From Stieleria sp. JC731 (GTDB taxonomy: Bacteria > Planctomycetota > Planctomycetia > Pirellulales > Pirellulaceae), in NCBI RefSeq assembly GCF_020966635.1, contig NZ_JAJKFQ010000005.1, forward strand, positions 1,266,481-1,330,480: a stretch of 64,000 nt of DNA, in the 5' to 3' direction. The translations under genes were made by a program, and so were the position numbers. The notes beneath the pieces are model-generated. The model was not told the origin of the DNA, searched no databases, and saw nothing but the letters and a program-made list of their open reading frames with translations. Positions 30,001-45,000 of this stretch are shown piece by piece (within the stretch, counting starts at the first letter, position 1; each line of letters starts with the position of its first letter).

Positions 30001-33000
30001 CGAGCCAGCGTTCTGTCATCCGATGAACAGCTATGCTTCGCCGACGCCAGTGATCGAAGATGGGCGTGTTTACGTGCACTTCGGCGCGTACTTGACCGCA
30101 TGTTTGGACACCGAGACTGCAGACATCATCTGGAAACGCACTGACCTACAGTGTGATCATCACCGTGGCCCCGCGTCCTCACCCATTCTGTATGACAACA
30201 AGTTGTTTGTCGCCTATGACGGTTTCGATGTTCAATTCGTGATCGCGTTTGACAAGTCGACCGGAGAGACAGTCTGGGAACACAAGCGTGAAATCGACTA
30301 CGGGACCGACAATGGGGATTTGAAAAAGGCCTATGGCACAGGACAGGTGATCGAAGTCGACGGTCAGGCCGCGTTGGTTTACCCAAGTGCAATTGCGACG
30401 GAGGCATACGATCCAAAAGACGGAACACCGTTATGGACGGTCTACCACGGTGGCATGAACGCCTCGGTTCGTCCGATCCTTGACGACGGACTGTTGTTCT
30501 TGACTAACGGGATGGGATCGATGGTCGCCGTGAATCCAAAAGGCCACGGGAATATTACCGATAGCCAAGTCCAGTGGAGTTCACGCAAAGCGGTTGCGAA
30601 GAAGTCGTCACCGCTGGTCATCGACGGCATTCTTTATATGACTAGCGATGACGGAATCGTTTCGGCGCGAGAGACCCAAACGGGAGATCTTCTTTGGCAG
30701 AAACGCGCGGGCGGTGCATTCGCCGCGTCACCGGTTTTCGCCGATGGCAAGATCTATGCGATGAATACCGACGGGGAGACGTTCGTATTCCTGCCTGGCA
30801 AAGATTACCAACTCGTGTCACAAGGCCAACTCGGTGACGGGTACATGGCGTCACCTGCGGTTGTCGGTAGCGAGTTGATCTTGCGCAGCAAGTCAATGCT
30901 GTACAGCGTTAGCGAATCGGCTAAGTGAATGCTTAAGCGATATCCACAGTCGGTCGAAAGCGACCGATTGAAAAAACTCGATCCCAGTCAGCTTCTTGGC
31001 AACCGGCTGGCAATCACTATGCGGCGCGTCGATAGTTGTTCTGACTTGGTTCGATGTGTTCACCGAGCGAATCAATTTCGAGCCGCAGTAGTGATTGAAC
31101 AACTTTCGATGCTGTAGGGCGGTGCTCGGGATGCTCCTCAGCCATCTGTTCGACCAGTTCGCAGACAGGACTCAACAAAAGCTCGTTCGCAGTGTCGACG
31201 TTTGCAAGCCAGTCCCAAAGGATACGTCCGGCGGCATAGATGTCGCTTGCTTGGCTGGCGGCGGACGGATTGGTTAGCAATTCCGGAGAGGCATAGGCTG
31301 GGGTTCCGCGAAATGGCGCAGACTGATCGAGAGTGCCACGGAAAGCGAATCCCAAATCCAATAGTGTTAAATGGCCGTTGGTAGAGAGGATCAGATTGGT
31401 CGGTTTCACATCGCCATGGACCCATCCTGATTTGTGCATACATTCCAGTGCTTGGCACATTTGGCGTACAAACCAAAGGGCGACCGGAAGCGGACGACGT
31501 GGGCCACGTTGCAGATTGGATTGCATCGAGTCACCGACAATGCGTGGCATCACCAAGTACGCAGTTGCCGAACGAGCATCGCCATCCAAGACAGTGACAA
31601 GATTTGGATGCGAAAGTGATGCGGCAGCAATAATGCTGCGAGCGATACCCTGGCGAGCTTCTTCGTTCTTCGCAACTTTAATTGCATAGTCCCAACGAGG
31701 ACTTCCCGCGGCGTCAATCGGTTGTGCCCGAAAGACAGCGTTTTCGTTGCCTTCATGAATGAGCTGACCTAAACGCCAGATTCCAAGTTGGCTAGGCAAC
31801 GACTGCTGTAATTGACGATTGGGCATCGGAGTCTCGACAGAGGAGGCAGAAAAATGGAAGCAGACTTCCAAAGATCGTTCATCGGCCAATCGCGACCATC
31901 GCTACCGATTGCCATTTACAATCCGAAAACTCGATTTGTCTTGCCTAAACTCTCTCTTTGCCGTTTGACCTTCGATTGGCCGCGATTGAACGCAAATCTG
32001 GCTAGCTAGTGAAACGTTGAAGCCTTTGACGATGCGGTAAATGCATGGGGTTTGGCGACAGAGCGCCTTTTGTTTCCAAGTTCAATCGTGGCACCACATT
32101 GGGTAGAATGGGCTGAAGCACATCGGTTTTCTTCGATGTCTCCTACCTCTGGCGCAATTCTCACCATGCCAAAACAAAGATCTTCGCAAGCGAGTCGACG
32201 TTCCATTCTTCGTGCCGCAGGGATCACGGTTGCGCTGCCGGCCTTCGATTCGCTTCGAAAGCCAGCTTCGGCGACTGAGAACTTGAATGCTCCTGACGAT
32301 CAGTCAGCTGCGAGAAACATGGTTTGCATTGGCAACATGCTCGGTTTTTATCCCGGTGCGTTTTGGCCCAGTGAGAACAGCGATGGAAAAACGGGCGGAC
32401 ATAAACTGTCGCCGACGTTGCAGTCACTTCAGTCGCATTTGTCCGACGTGACCATCATCGGTGGACTTGATCATGGACTCAAAGGTGGGCACTTTGCGAT
32501 TCATGGGTTCCTAAGTGGGATCAAGCATGCCGATGCGAAAACAATGCCCGACGGCAATATCTCGGTTGATCAATTTGCGGCTGAACGAGTGGCTGGCCAA
32601 ACTCGATTTTCATCGTTGACCGTCGGAAGTGATTCGGGGATCCATGGCGGTTGCCAGATGTCATGGAGTCGTGCGGGGACGCGGGTGCCACCGATTACCG
32701 GACCGCGTGAATTGTTTGAAAAGCTTTTCGTAGGAATCAAAGCATCTGACAAGCAACAGGCAGACGACCGCTACCGATTGAAGCAATCGATTTTGGACAG
32801 CGTCAATGGCGACGCAAAATCAGTCGCGAAAGATTTGAACGCTCGTGATCGGCAAAAGTTGGATGAGTATTTCACTTCGATTCGAGAAGTTGAAAAGCGA
32901 TTGAGCAACCAACAGAGTTGGGTGGATGTGCCAAAGCCCGATGCTCCATTCGACGCGCCACGCAATACGAATATGGTCGACGATTTGCCAATGTTGTATG

Positions 33001-36000
33001 ACTTGATCGCGATGGCACTGCAGACCAGGTCTACTCGGATTGCGACCTTGGAGATTGGCGGTGATTTTGAAGCTCGGGACTTCGGCTTCAAGTCCGGTTA
33101 TCACGCGCTTTCGCATCACGGTCAACGCGAAGACGCCATTGCGGCGTTGAAAGTGATTGATGCTTATCAAGTCGAGCAGTTTTCGAAATTCTTAGACAAG
33201 CTGAAATCCTTCGAGACGGAGCATTCAAATCTGCTGGATCAGACAACGGTTCTGTTCGGTAGTGGAATGGGGAACGCGAACTCCCATACCAATTCGAACT
33301 TGCCGATCGTGCTCGCCGGTGGCGGATTCCGCCATCAAAGTTTCCTGACGTTTGATGAGAAGAATCAGCATCGCCCGCCATTGACCAATTTGTTCGTTTC
33401 GATGTTACAACGATTCGGTATTGAAACCGAAAGCTTTGCAACCAGCACGGGAACCTTGACCGGATTGGAGTTGGTTTGATGAAGAACCAACCAACCAGAG
33501 CTAGCCTGCTTCTCGCGTCGATCGTCTGCTTGATGGTTTCGGGGCAGGTTTTCGCGGAATCGAAATCGGATATCGAATCGGCTGGCAGATTCTTGACGAC
33601 TTATTGTGTCGATTGCCATACCGGCGATGACGCCAGCGGTGAACGTGATCTCGAATCGCTTTCATTGAATTCCGATAGCGAAGACTCGTTGATACTAACT
33701 CAAGAAATCATCGATCAACTGACGCTCGGTGCGATGCCTCCGCCGGATGCGGACCAACCAGATTCTGCGCAGATACAACGGGCAATCGAACAGCTCACCG
33801 CTAACCTGAGAACACATCGCGTTGCGAAGTCCAGTACTGGAGGGCAAACCGTTCTGCGCCGGCTATCGCAGCGTGAGTACTTGGAAACGATTGGAGACTT
33901 GTTTGACATGGACATGTCCATGTTCGACCCGACGACAAAGTTTCCGCGTGATAGTACGGTCGAGCATCTGGACAACATCGGTGATTCCTTGGTTATGTCC
34001 AGCTACCTGCTGGAGCAATACCTTGATGCTGCGGATGCCATTGTGGAAAAAGCCTTCCGCGAACGGGCCAAACCTGCCGAGCAATCCTGGCATTTCAAAG
34101 GTCGCTTCCCGACTCAGCCAGAATTGTCAATCGCGCATCGAAGGGCATTCAACTATCGGTACATGTGTTTGTACGACTGCCCGTTGGCAGATAAGCCAGA
34201 AGGCGCGTACGGTTCGATCAAGGAATTTGAACACGGGGTGCCCTATGATGGGATCTACGAAATTAAAGTGCTCGCCCAAGCGTTGCACCACGACAGCCCC
34301 TATGACCCGGAACAGTTAAAAATTGATTTGTCGGAACCATTCCGAATGGGGATCCGTCCAGGCAATCACGAAGTTGGTGAGCTACACGTCGTCCAACCGA
34401 TCCAGCCTTTGTTGGCCGAAACGATTATCGATGAAGGTGATCCACAGTGGTATACGCTTCGCGTTTTTCTTGATCGCGGATTCACACCACGATTCACTTT
34501 CGAAAATGGCATGAACGGGATGCGAAATCTACACACCCGTTTTCACCGCATTTACAACAACACGCTGCCAAAAGAAGCTCGTGGCGGAGCCGGTATTGTC
34601 GTTGGTCGAAATGCGATGCTGAAACATGGCAAGATGCCGCAAATTCGAATTCATGAAATCGCCATCCGCGGGCCGTTAATCGATCAATGGCCGCAGCAGA
34701 CTCGAGACCAATTGCTTCCGTCAGGCGAAATTTCTGAAGCGGAAGTCGAGTCAGTGATTCGGCGTTTTGCCGGACGCGCGTTTCGTCGGCCGGTGCGAGA
34801 TGATGAGGTTGATCGCCTGCTGGCAATTTATCAGTCACGCCGAGATCAAGGACGATCCTTGGTCGATGCGATTAAGGACAGCTACAAAGCCGCGTTGTGC
34901 TCTCCTTCGTTTCTGTATTTCCATCCGGAGTGTGAACCGGGAACTGACCGTTTGCAGCAACACGCTCTCGCGGAACGCTTGGCTTACTTTTTGACCAGCT
35001 CGATGCCGGATGAACGTTTGCGATCATTGGCCGATGACGGAAAGCTTGATTCAGAAACACTGCTCGCCGAAACTAGGCGTCTTATGGCTGGCGAAAAGTT
35101 TTCGCGTATGATTGAAGGCTTTACCGATTCTTGGCTCGGTTTGCGAGCGTTGGGAGAGATGCCTCCGGATCGAGGGAAGTTCTGGGAATACTATGCCCGC
35201 GGATTGGAAGTCGAGATGAAGCGGGAATCACAGCTGTTCCTAGCCAATCTGATCGAGCATGATCTTCCGCTGACAGATTGTTTGGATGCCGACTATTCGT
35301 TTGTAAACCGTGACTTGGCCAAGCTCTACGGTGTCGAATCCCAAGTCAAACCGGACGACGCGGTTCGATTTCGGCAAGTCAATTTCGAAGACGCGAAGCG
35401 AGGCGGAATTCTTGGTCATGCGAGTGTGCTGACTGTCTCGGCCAATGGGATCGAGACCTCGCCAGTGATTCGCGGGGTTTGGATGCTTGAGAACGTTCTC
35501 GGCACGCCCCCGCCCCCACCCCCGGATGACGTGCCGGCGATCGATCCGGATGTCCGTGGGGCGAAGGGAATCAAGGATCTGTTGGAAAAACACCGGACAC
35601 TGGACACCTGCAATCAGTGTCATCGCAAAATCGATCCTCTCGGGTTCGCCTTGGAATGCTTCGATCCGATCGGACAGGTCCGCTATCGCTATCCGAACCG
35701 GACCGACATTGATACGTCCGGGCAACTACCTGGGGGCAAGTCCTTTGAAGGTCCCGCAGGGCTAAAAGAATCGCTGTTGGAACGCAAAGAATTCTTTGCA
35801 AGGGCGTTTACCAACAAGCTATTTGCGTATGCGATTGGCCGCCGAATGGAGCCCTCGGATCGTTGGGCGATCGACCAGCTGCTGTCGGATCTCGAAGATC
35901 AAAATTATCCGACGAGAACGTTGGTTGAGCGTGTTGTTGCCAGCGAACTGTTTACTCGCCGATGATTCATCACCACTGCCCTGACGAAGCACTAGCGACG

Positions 36001-39000
36001 GTTATTTGATCACGATGTCATAATTTCCGTCATTCCGCTTCCTATTTCGCGTCTCGCGACGACGGGTTAGGTTGACTTTGACGGCGATCAGCGGACTACC
36101 TGAAGCGATTGCGTCAAGTTTCCCGACGAAGATTGGTGACGACTTATGTCCACACCAATCCTAGCCCAGTCGCGACGGTGAATGGTGTGGCATCACACCG
36201 GAAGAATGATGAAACGGATTTCATTGCTCGCATTCATCGCGGCCCAGGCAATACACCCCTTTGCTTTCGCGGATGAACCGCTGCCCCCCTATCGTACGCC
36301 AGTCACGCTCGCTTCTGCACTACAGCAAGACCCAACCACATTGCCCGAGGTCGAAGTACGTCCCGGCGAACTGGAGTCGAACGCAGATGACTCGGTTGAT
36401 TCCTCATCCGACAGTTCCGCTTCGATCGGTAACTTTCCGGCGGAGTCCGGACAATTCTCATCCGCCTCGGGAAGCTTCAATAGCGATGCACCGTTCAGCG
36501 AATCGTTTGATTCGTTGACCGATCAGGTGTTCGGGCGTTCGATGAGCAATCCGACAGGCCTGAACAGTATCGCCCGCAATGAAGCGAGCCTGTTCGAATC
36601 GACTCGGATGGGATCGATCGTCGATCGCGATGCGTTGGATCGACGGCAAGCGACAACGATGTATCGAGCGCTGCAAAACGAAGTCGGCGTGATGTTGCAG
36701 CAAACGGGCAACGGACAATTGTCGCCCTTCATCCGAGGGCTCACCGGGCAGCAGGTGCTGATCCTGGTTGACGGCATTCGAATGAATACCAGCATCCTTC
36801 GTCCGGGGCCCAACCAATACGCCGCGACAATCGATCCCGGATCCATTGATCATATCGAAGTGATCCGTGGTGCGGAGTCCGCCTTATGGGGAAGCGACGC
36901 GATCGGTGGTGTGATCAACGTCGTCACTCGATCTGCGGATCCGCTGCGTGGCAACTACCTCAGCCCGCTCTTCACCCAGACCTACAGCACTGCTGAAGCA
37001 TCATCGTACACGAGGACCGGTTTTGGTGGCTGGTATGGCGCGACTGGGATTACCGGCGGTATCTCGTATTTGGATGTCGGCGAGCTTGACCGAGGAGGTG
37101 ACCTCGGTCGCCAGCCCGGGACGGACTACAAACAATTCTCTGGAGACTTGAAGATCCAGCGCATGCTGACAGAGAACCACCTTTTCACGTTCGCGATGCA
37201 ACACTTCGAGCAATACGATTTGGGGCGCAGTGATCGGTTCTTACCATTCGTGCTTGGCCCGGCTAGCAACGGAAGTGTGCCGACACAGCGTCCGACGTAC
37301 TTCGATCCGCAACAGCGTGATTTGATTTACGGGCGTTTGGAAGGTCTTCTTCCTGACGATGTGCCCCTCGCCGATACCTACTCGGTCACCCTGTCCGGTT
37401 CGCGCACCAAGGAAGCTTCGATCGTCGATCGCTACACGGGAAACGATCCCAGCGACACGATCAGTCGACGTGAAATCGGCGAGTTTGATGACTTGGGTTG
37501 GGGCACGACCGTGTCGTTTGGCAAGGATCTAAATGACTATGGAAAGTTGACCTACGGGATGGACTATTACAACGAGTCCATCAATGCCGAACGTGTTCGC
37601 ATCGATAACCCGCTATCCCCAGGTGCAACGCCGACACCGACCGATCCCCAGTATCCCGACGATTCGAAGGCCGACCGCGTTGGTGTTTATAGTTCCTGGT
37701 TCGTTCCCTTGACAGATCGCTTGGACGCGACGACCTCGGTTCGATACGAGAATATCAATGTGTCGGGAACACCAGATTTCGATACGATTGGCCCAACCTA
37801 CTTTCAGCGCACCTACCAGGATTGGATTGCCAGTATCGGTTTGGGGTACAACCTGACTGACGACGTGCGACTGGTGGGCGGGTACTATGAAGGATTCCGT
37901 GCCCCGACAATCGACGATCTGACCGCGAACAAGACCTTCTTGCAAAATGGTCAGTCGGTGCCATTGGTCGGCAACTTGAATGTCGAACCAGAACATACCA
38001 AGACATACGAAGTCGGCTTGAAGTTCAACTATGATCGGCTGCGGTTGCAGGTGACTGAGTTCTGGACGGACTTCGATAGTTTCATCTCGCGAGAAGTGAT
38101 CGGCGGATCACGATTCCTCACCAACCAAGAAGCCTACCTAAACGGGACGGAACTGGCGGGGCAGTACTTGCTTCACGACAACCTCGCGCTCTATGGGAAC
38201 TTCTACTATACCTATGGAACGGTAACGACGACGGGCGATTTCATCTCTCGCGTGCCACCGACTCAAGGTGTTTTGGGGCTGCGGATGACTGAGCCTTCGA
38301 ACAATTCGTACATCGACGTCTTTACCTGGATGGTCGATCGTGCGGATCGATATAGCGATTCGAATTTGGGTGACGTTCGCTTTATTGCTGGTGGTACACC
38401 TGGCTACGCGACGCTAAACCTGCGAACCGGACGCAGCTTCGGGGCATGCAACCAGCACCAAGTTTCACTGTCGCTTGAAAACATCACTGACAAGTATTTT
38501 CGCGTACTCGGAAGCGGTGTCGATGGGCCCGGATTTAACGCCGTGTTCGGATACCAGTACTCACTGTAGGCCCAATGGGATTCCATCTTGATGATGGGAT
38601 CCCGGATACATACGCGGCGGCCCTCCATGGGCCGCCGGTTAGCGAGGTTTGCTCATCATCAAACGATAGCAGCCTGATCCCAGTAAGTCGTCGACTCGGG
38701 TACGCATTTCTGGCGTGACGTGAACTTTCATGCTTGATTTCAAGTGAACGGTTTCACCTTCGATCAGTCGCATACTAAAGAGTAATTCTTGATTGCCGGG
38801 GTAGCCTCGCAGGATCTCACGAAGCAGCTTTAAGGTTTGCGCTTCGTGCTTTTCTTCGTCGAGGCGGATCCGCATTCCGTGCGTATAGCGATTGTCCAGA
38901 TCATCGATCGGGATCAGTTCATCGATGATCAGGTTGGCTTCGTCACCACCGCCACGCCGGTCAAGCTTTCCTTTGGCTAAGACGACGCCATCGGGAATGA

Positions 39001-42000
39001 CTTTCTCACCATGGTCAGCAAAACCACGCGGCCATAGGATGCAGCGAATCGCTCCGTTCATGTCTTCCAAGTCGAAGTTCGCATACTTGGACGGTTGACC
39101 GGGTTTGGGATTCTTGGTGTGCGCGATTTTGACGGAACTGATCATGCCACCCAAGATGACTTCGCCACGATCCTGGATGTCGCCAAGACCGTCGGTTTGA
39201 TGAGTCCGGAAGGTTGCCAGTCGAGGTTCGAATTCGGCCAGCGGGTGTGAGTCGAGGTAGTAACCGAGAACCTCTTTTTCGTTGATCAGCTTTTCACGAT
39301 CGGGCCATTCGTCCATCTCTGGCAGCGTCGGAGCGACTTGCTCAGCCTCCTGGTCTTCAAATGCACCAAACAAGCTTGCTTGGCCGCTTCGTTTATCCGC
39401 TTGGACGGCGATACCGGCTTGGATCGCTTTCTCGATCACCGAGAAAAGCTGGCTTCGTTTGGCACCAAAGCAGTCCATCGCACCTGCTTTGACCAACGTT
39501 TCGATCGCGGACTTGTTACAAGCTTGGGGATCGACACGTTCGCAGAAATCAAAGATGTCTTTGTAAGGGCCGTTCCGTTTGCGTTCTTGTTCAATCGAAA
39601 TCGCGGTTGAACCGCCGCAAGATTTGATCGCCGAGAGTGCAAAGTGGATTCGCCCGTCGGCAACGCTAAAGTCGGCATCGGAATGATTGATACACGCCGG
39701 AACGACTTCGATGCCCATCCGGTCACAGTCTTCCATGTGTTCGATGAGAGCGTCTTTTCGCTTGAAGTTACGCCCATCGATATCGCTGCACAGCAGCGAC
39801 GCCATGAACTCCACCGGATAGTGTGTTTTGAGGTAAGCCGTTTGATAGGCGACAAGTGCGTACGCGGTACTGTGCGACTTGTTAAAGCCATAGCCGGCGA
39901 ACTTGACGATCAGATTCCAAATGTCTTCGGCGTCTTTTTGCGCCAGGCCGCTTTCGACCGCGCCTTTGAGAAAGACCTCTTGGTTCTGGTTGATCAGGGC
40001 TTCTTTCTTTTTACTGATCGCCTTGATACAGGTATACGCTTTAGCGAGCGGTACTCCACCCAAGCGGTTTAGAATCCGCATCACCTGTTCCTGGTAAACC
40101 ATCACACTGTTGGTTTCCGACAGGATGTCTTCCAGAACCGGGTGTTTGTATTCGGCTTCCTGACGACCGTGTTTAATGTTGACGTAGTCATCAACCATCC
40201 CGCCTTCAAGCGGACCGGGACGATACAACGCGGCGGTCGCGATAATGTCGTGGAAGCAGTCAGGCTTCATCCGGGTCAGCAGGTCTCGAATGCCTCCCGA
40301 TTCCAGCTGGAATACACCTTTCGTTTCGCCACGTTGCAGCAACGCATAGGTTTCTTTGTCGTCGAGCGGGAACTTCAAAGGGTCGATCGTTTTGCCGGTG
40401 GTTTGCTTGACCAAAATCACCGACCGGCTGAGCATCGTCAGGTTACGAAGCCCCAAGAAGTCCATCTTCAACAGACCACTCGCTTCGACGTCACCCATCG
40501 ACCACTGGGTGATCACGTCTTGCTTTCCGGGGACACGTGTCAAAGGCACGTATTCAGATAGTGCTTTGTCAGCGATCACAACCGCAGCGGCGTGTGTTCC
40601 GACGTTTCTGGCAAGACCTTCGATCTTCATCGCGAGGTCCAGCAACTCGCGGATTTCAGGATCGCCGTCGTAGGTCTGTTTTAGGTCCGCACTCTTTTCC
40701 AGCGACTTCGCAATCGTGATTTTTAGCTCGTCGGGAACCATTTCGGTGATCTGGTTCACGCGTGCGAGCGGAATGCCTAAGGCTCGACCGGTATCCTTGA
40801 TCGCCGCACGTGCGGCCAAGGTACCGAACGTTCCGATCTGGCAGACGTTGTCGCTACCGTATCGCTGCTTGACGTATTCGATGACTTCGCCGCGACGCTC
40901 CTTTTCAAAGTCGATATCGATATCGGGCGGCTCGGTTCGACTTTCATCAAGAAACCGCTCAAACAGCAAGTCGTATCGCAACGGGCAGACGTGCGACATG
41001 TAGAGCGCATAACACACCAACGCGCCCACACCGCTACCCCGAGCCGTCGCGGAGATACCGTTGTTACGAGCGTGGATCACGAAGTCCCAGACGATCAAAA
41101 AGTACGTCGGGTAATTCAGTTTCTCGATGACGCCCAATTCGCGATTCAGTCGCGCGATGACTTCTTCGGAAAGCTCGCCATTGACGATTCGTTCGTCATC
41201 GCCTTCATAACGTTCCATCAAGCCTTCGATGCAAAGCTTTCGCAGATAATCGATCGGCTTCAGTTCGTCGGGGCATTCAAAGTTCGGGAAGTAGTACTTG
41301 CCCAACTGAAGGTCGATATCGACCGTGTCAGCGATCTCTTGGCTACGAGCAACCGCGTCTTCCATCTTGGGGAAGTGCTCGTACATTTGATCGGGACTAC
41401 GAAGGAAGAACTGATCGTTCTCCATTTTCATCCGCGACGTATCGGTACGGAAACGACCCGTGTTGATGCACAACATGATGTCTTGTGCTTCCGCGTCTTC
41501 CTGATTGACGTAGTGGCAATCGCTGGTCGCGACGAGCGGTAAACCCATCTTGTTTGCGATGTCGACAGCGCCTTCCAACTGCATGCGTTGGATGTCCAGA
41601 CCGTTGTTCATCACTTCGATGAAATAGCGGTCATCGAAGACGCCTTTGAACCAACTGGCGATGCCCATCGCCTCTTGTATGGCTTCTTCCGTGTCGGTGC
41701 CTTTCATGACCGCACGGCTGAATTCGCTACTAACGCACCCGGAAAGACAGATCAGCCCCTCGTTGTACGTTTCTAGGATCTCTTTATCGATCCGCGGTTT
41801 GAAGTAGAAACCTTCCAGCGAAGCGGCACTTGCCAGCTTGATCAGGTTCTTAAAACCGGTGCGGTTTTTGGCGAGCAGTGTTAGGTGGTAGCTCGCATCT
41901 TTACTGCTGCCGGCGCCGCCTTTGTCAAAACGGCTTCCCGGAGCGATGTAGGCTTCGTACCCAATGATCGGGTTGATGCCCGCCCCTTTACACGTTCGGT

Positions 42001-45000
42001 AGAACTCAAGCGCACCGTGAAGGTTCCCGTGGTCGGTCAGCGCCAGTGCGTTCATGCCATGGTCGACGGCGCGATTGACCAATCGCTTAATGTCACTGGC
42101 ACCGTCAAGCAAGCTGTAGTGGCTATGGCAGTGAAGGTGAACGAATGGTCGAACGTTCGCTGATTCCGTGACAAGATCCGACATGGTGAAGGCGGTCCTC
42201 CTTGCAGGTGATTCCGTGCGGTTGAAGCGGTCTCACCATCGTATCACAGCGACGGGAATGATAGCAGTGATACTGTGACGAATTCGGAGCGTCACCAACT
42301 GCGATAGCTGCGTTCTGGAGAATCTGTGCGGGGCGTGAATCTTCGACCAAACGTAGAAGCAACGGTTCTTATCGAAGGCCGCTAATACGTCGCGACAGAT
42401 GCAGCACCCGATCGAATGCCACGGTAGGTTTCGCACCCACCGGGGCATCTCGATGCGGTTTGAAGCCGACTTTTAGTATCGGCTAGTGCTTCGTTCCAAC
42501 TCGATTTTAGGATTAGCGTATGGCGTTAGCCACGGTTGCAAGTGTGAGAACCGCGGCTAACGCCGTGCGGCTGATAGGGCGACAAGCCTACTCGATTTTA
42601 GGATTCGCCGAATGGCGTTAGCCACGGTTTCATTGCAATAACCGGGGATAACGCCGTCGGCTGATGACCCGAACCCGTATTTTCATACGGAACGAAGCAC
42701 TAGTTGAGGCTTTCGCTGATCACTTCGCCGGAAGCACGTGTGCCTAAAGCTCCCCACAAACCATAGGGGCTTTGAGAGCCCACCGATGAGTGTCCCGTTC
42801 CGCCGCTCCAGACGTTGGTGTCGTGGATGTCACCAGCCTCGATGGAGTCGGTCAGAAATGTGATCGAGCCGTCACCTAGCATCACATGCACGCCACCAAT
42901 ATGGCGGCTACTCGGTGGGGCAACACCCATCGACGAGGCGTCGCCGTTGGCATCACCACCAAGGCAAAGCTCTTTGTTGGGTGGCAAGATCGTGTTCATC
43001 CCGGTGAAGGATGTGCCGCCGGAAGCCCAGCGGAATCCACGGCCCGCATCAAGCGAAGCCAGGGTGGGGGCCGTCCCATAGGAACCGTCTGACCAAAACG
43101 ATGGTCGCTCTGGGTTCAAGTAGTTTTGGTGTTGGCAATGATCGGGTTCGTCACGGATTTCTTCGGATTCGTTTTGAATCGCTGCGATCGTTCGCTTGTC
43201 GTGGTCGCCAAGGTCGGTCGTGATTTCACCGGCGAAGATCGTGTTTGACAATCCATCCAGGATATCCCGGAAACGCATCGTTCGGCGGGCGACGAATGGC
43301 CCACGACAACTGGAAATCGTTTCGGTCGCGACGGCATTTGAAATCGGAACCAGGACAAAGTTGTTTTGCTGAAAGTTGCCCTGGTCCATCATCCATGCCG
43401 AATCGCCCAAGCAAGTTGCATAGTTTGTTCGCCCGAAGGCTGGAATTCCCACACCAGGATCACTGGGGCATCGCATGGTCGGGATCTCGGTCCGCCAAGG
43501 TGGATAGCTTGCTTGCGATGTTCGCGGGCCCATCGGAGGCCATGCTGGTGAGCGGCGAACATCCGAGTCATAGAGCTTCGTGTTGGGATTGGAGATCTGG
43601 TCCCACAAGCCTTGTTGTTCCATGAACGGTGTGATGCCGACCCACACCGACAGGTCCATTCGGTTGTCACGGTCATTGGTTCCGTCGGATCCGTTGGACC
43701 AAGTACCGCCCTTGTAAACGGGCAGCTTTTTGTAGGCCGAGTGGTAGTTGTGCAGGGCCAATCCGAGTTGCTTGAAGTTGTTGCTGCAACTCATTCGGCG
43801 GGCGGCTTCGCGAGCAGCCTGAACGGCTGGCAAAAGCAGTCCGACCAAGATTCCAATAATCGCGATGACCACCAGCAATTCAACGAGGGTGAACGCTTGG
43901 CGGGACAAACGCGAATTGGGGCTGGGAAATTGAGATGATGCTGAGAGTGGATAATTGCGGCGCATGATGAATGGATTTTGGCGAATTGATTTAGGAAGGC
44001 TGCAAGAATTCGCCGCAGAGCGAGAGTTGACCAGGCTCGTTCGCACGAAAGGAAATGCAGCAGAAGGATGCCAAACGCGTTCCGACGGACCCGAAAGGTC
44101 AGGCCTGGATCAGCGTTCACATCAATGGGCTTAGAAATCAACTACGCTGCAGGAGGTCCGCGTGCATTCGGGACAGACGCGAATTCCTTCTGATGAAGAC
44201 AATCACTAACCAACTGGATCGATTCGAACGCATGGATCGTTTCGACATTCGCCGGGGGGAAATCAACTGATCCGCTCGCAAACGCCATGGTTTGGCAAAT
44301 CGAACATCGATCGCCGTGATGGTGCTTGGAGCCCTCTGGCGACTGCCTATTGTCGGTTTGTTGTGGACTCGCTTTTGATCGCTGGGTGTCCGCTATCAGT
44401 CGCTTACCCCCCAGCCTGTTGTCCTTTTGGGCTGCGGAATCCGCGTATTCCTCGGATGAGGCAATCGACCGTCGTTCAAATGGGCAGTCGGACAGCCTCT
44501 GTGATGCCGAGTCGCATTCGAGCTGGCACAGACAATCGTCGAAATGGTCCGCCTGATCCACGCAATTCAGGTGGTGGCAGCTGCTCACATGCACCCATCC
44601 GATGCACTGTCCCAGTAGGAACAGAACACATAACGAAAATGAAATCGTTGATGTGGTGCGAGGTTTCAAATCGATCGGTCCGGTGTCACGTTGACAGGAA
44701 TTGGTAGCAATCCTTTGCGATCACAGAAAGTAAACGCCGTTCTTTATACGGTTGCGAAAGCGGCTCGGATCGTCAATACAAATCTAGATTTCTTCACTCT
44801 TTGCTCAAATCCTACCGCTTTACCCGTCTGTTAATTTTCCATTGTCGCCCTTCACTCCGTGAAGGTAGCGCTCGTCCCCTCTGGCCCGCTGGTTTTACGG
44901 AATCGAAATCAACGTTCCCGGAGATCAAATCTGAAAATCAACAGGTCGTTAGGCGTGGTCAGCTTTGGGAGCTTCCCTGGCGGGGTGCTCAACGAATGAC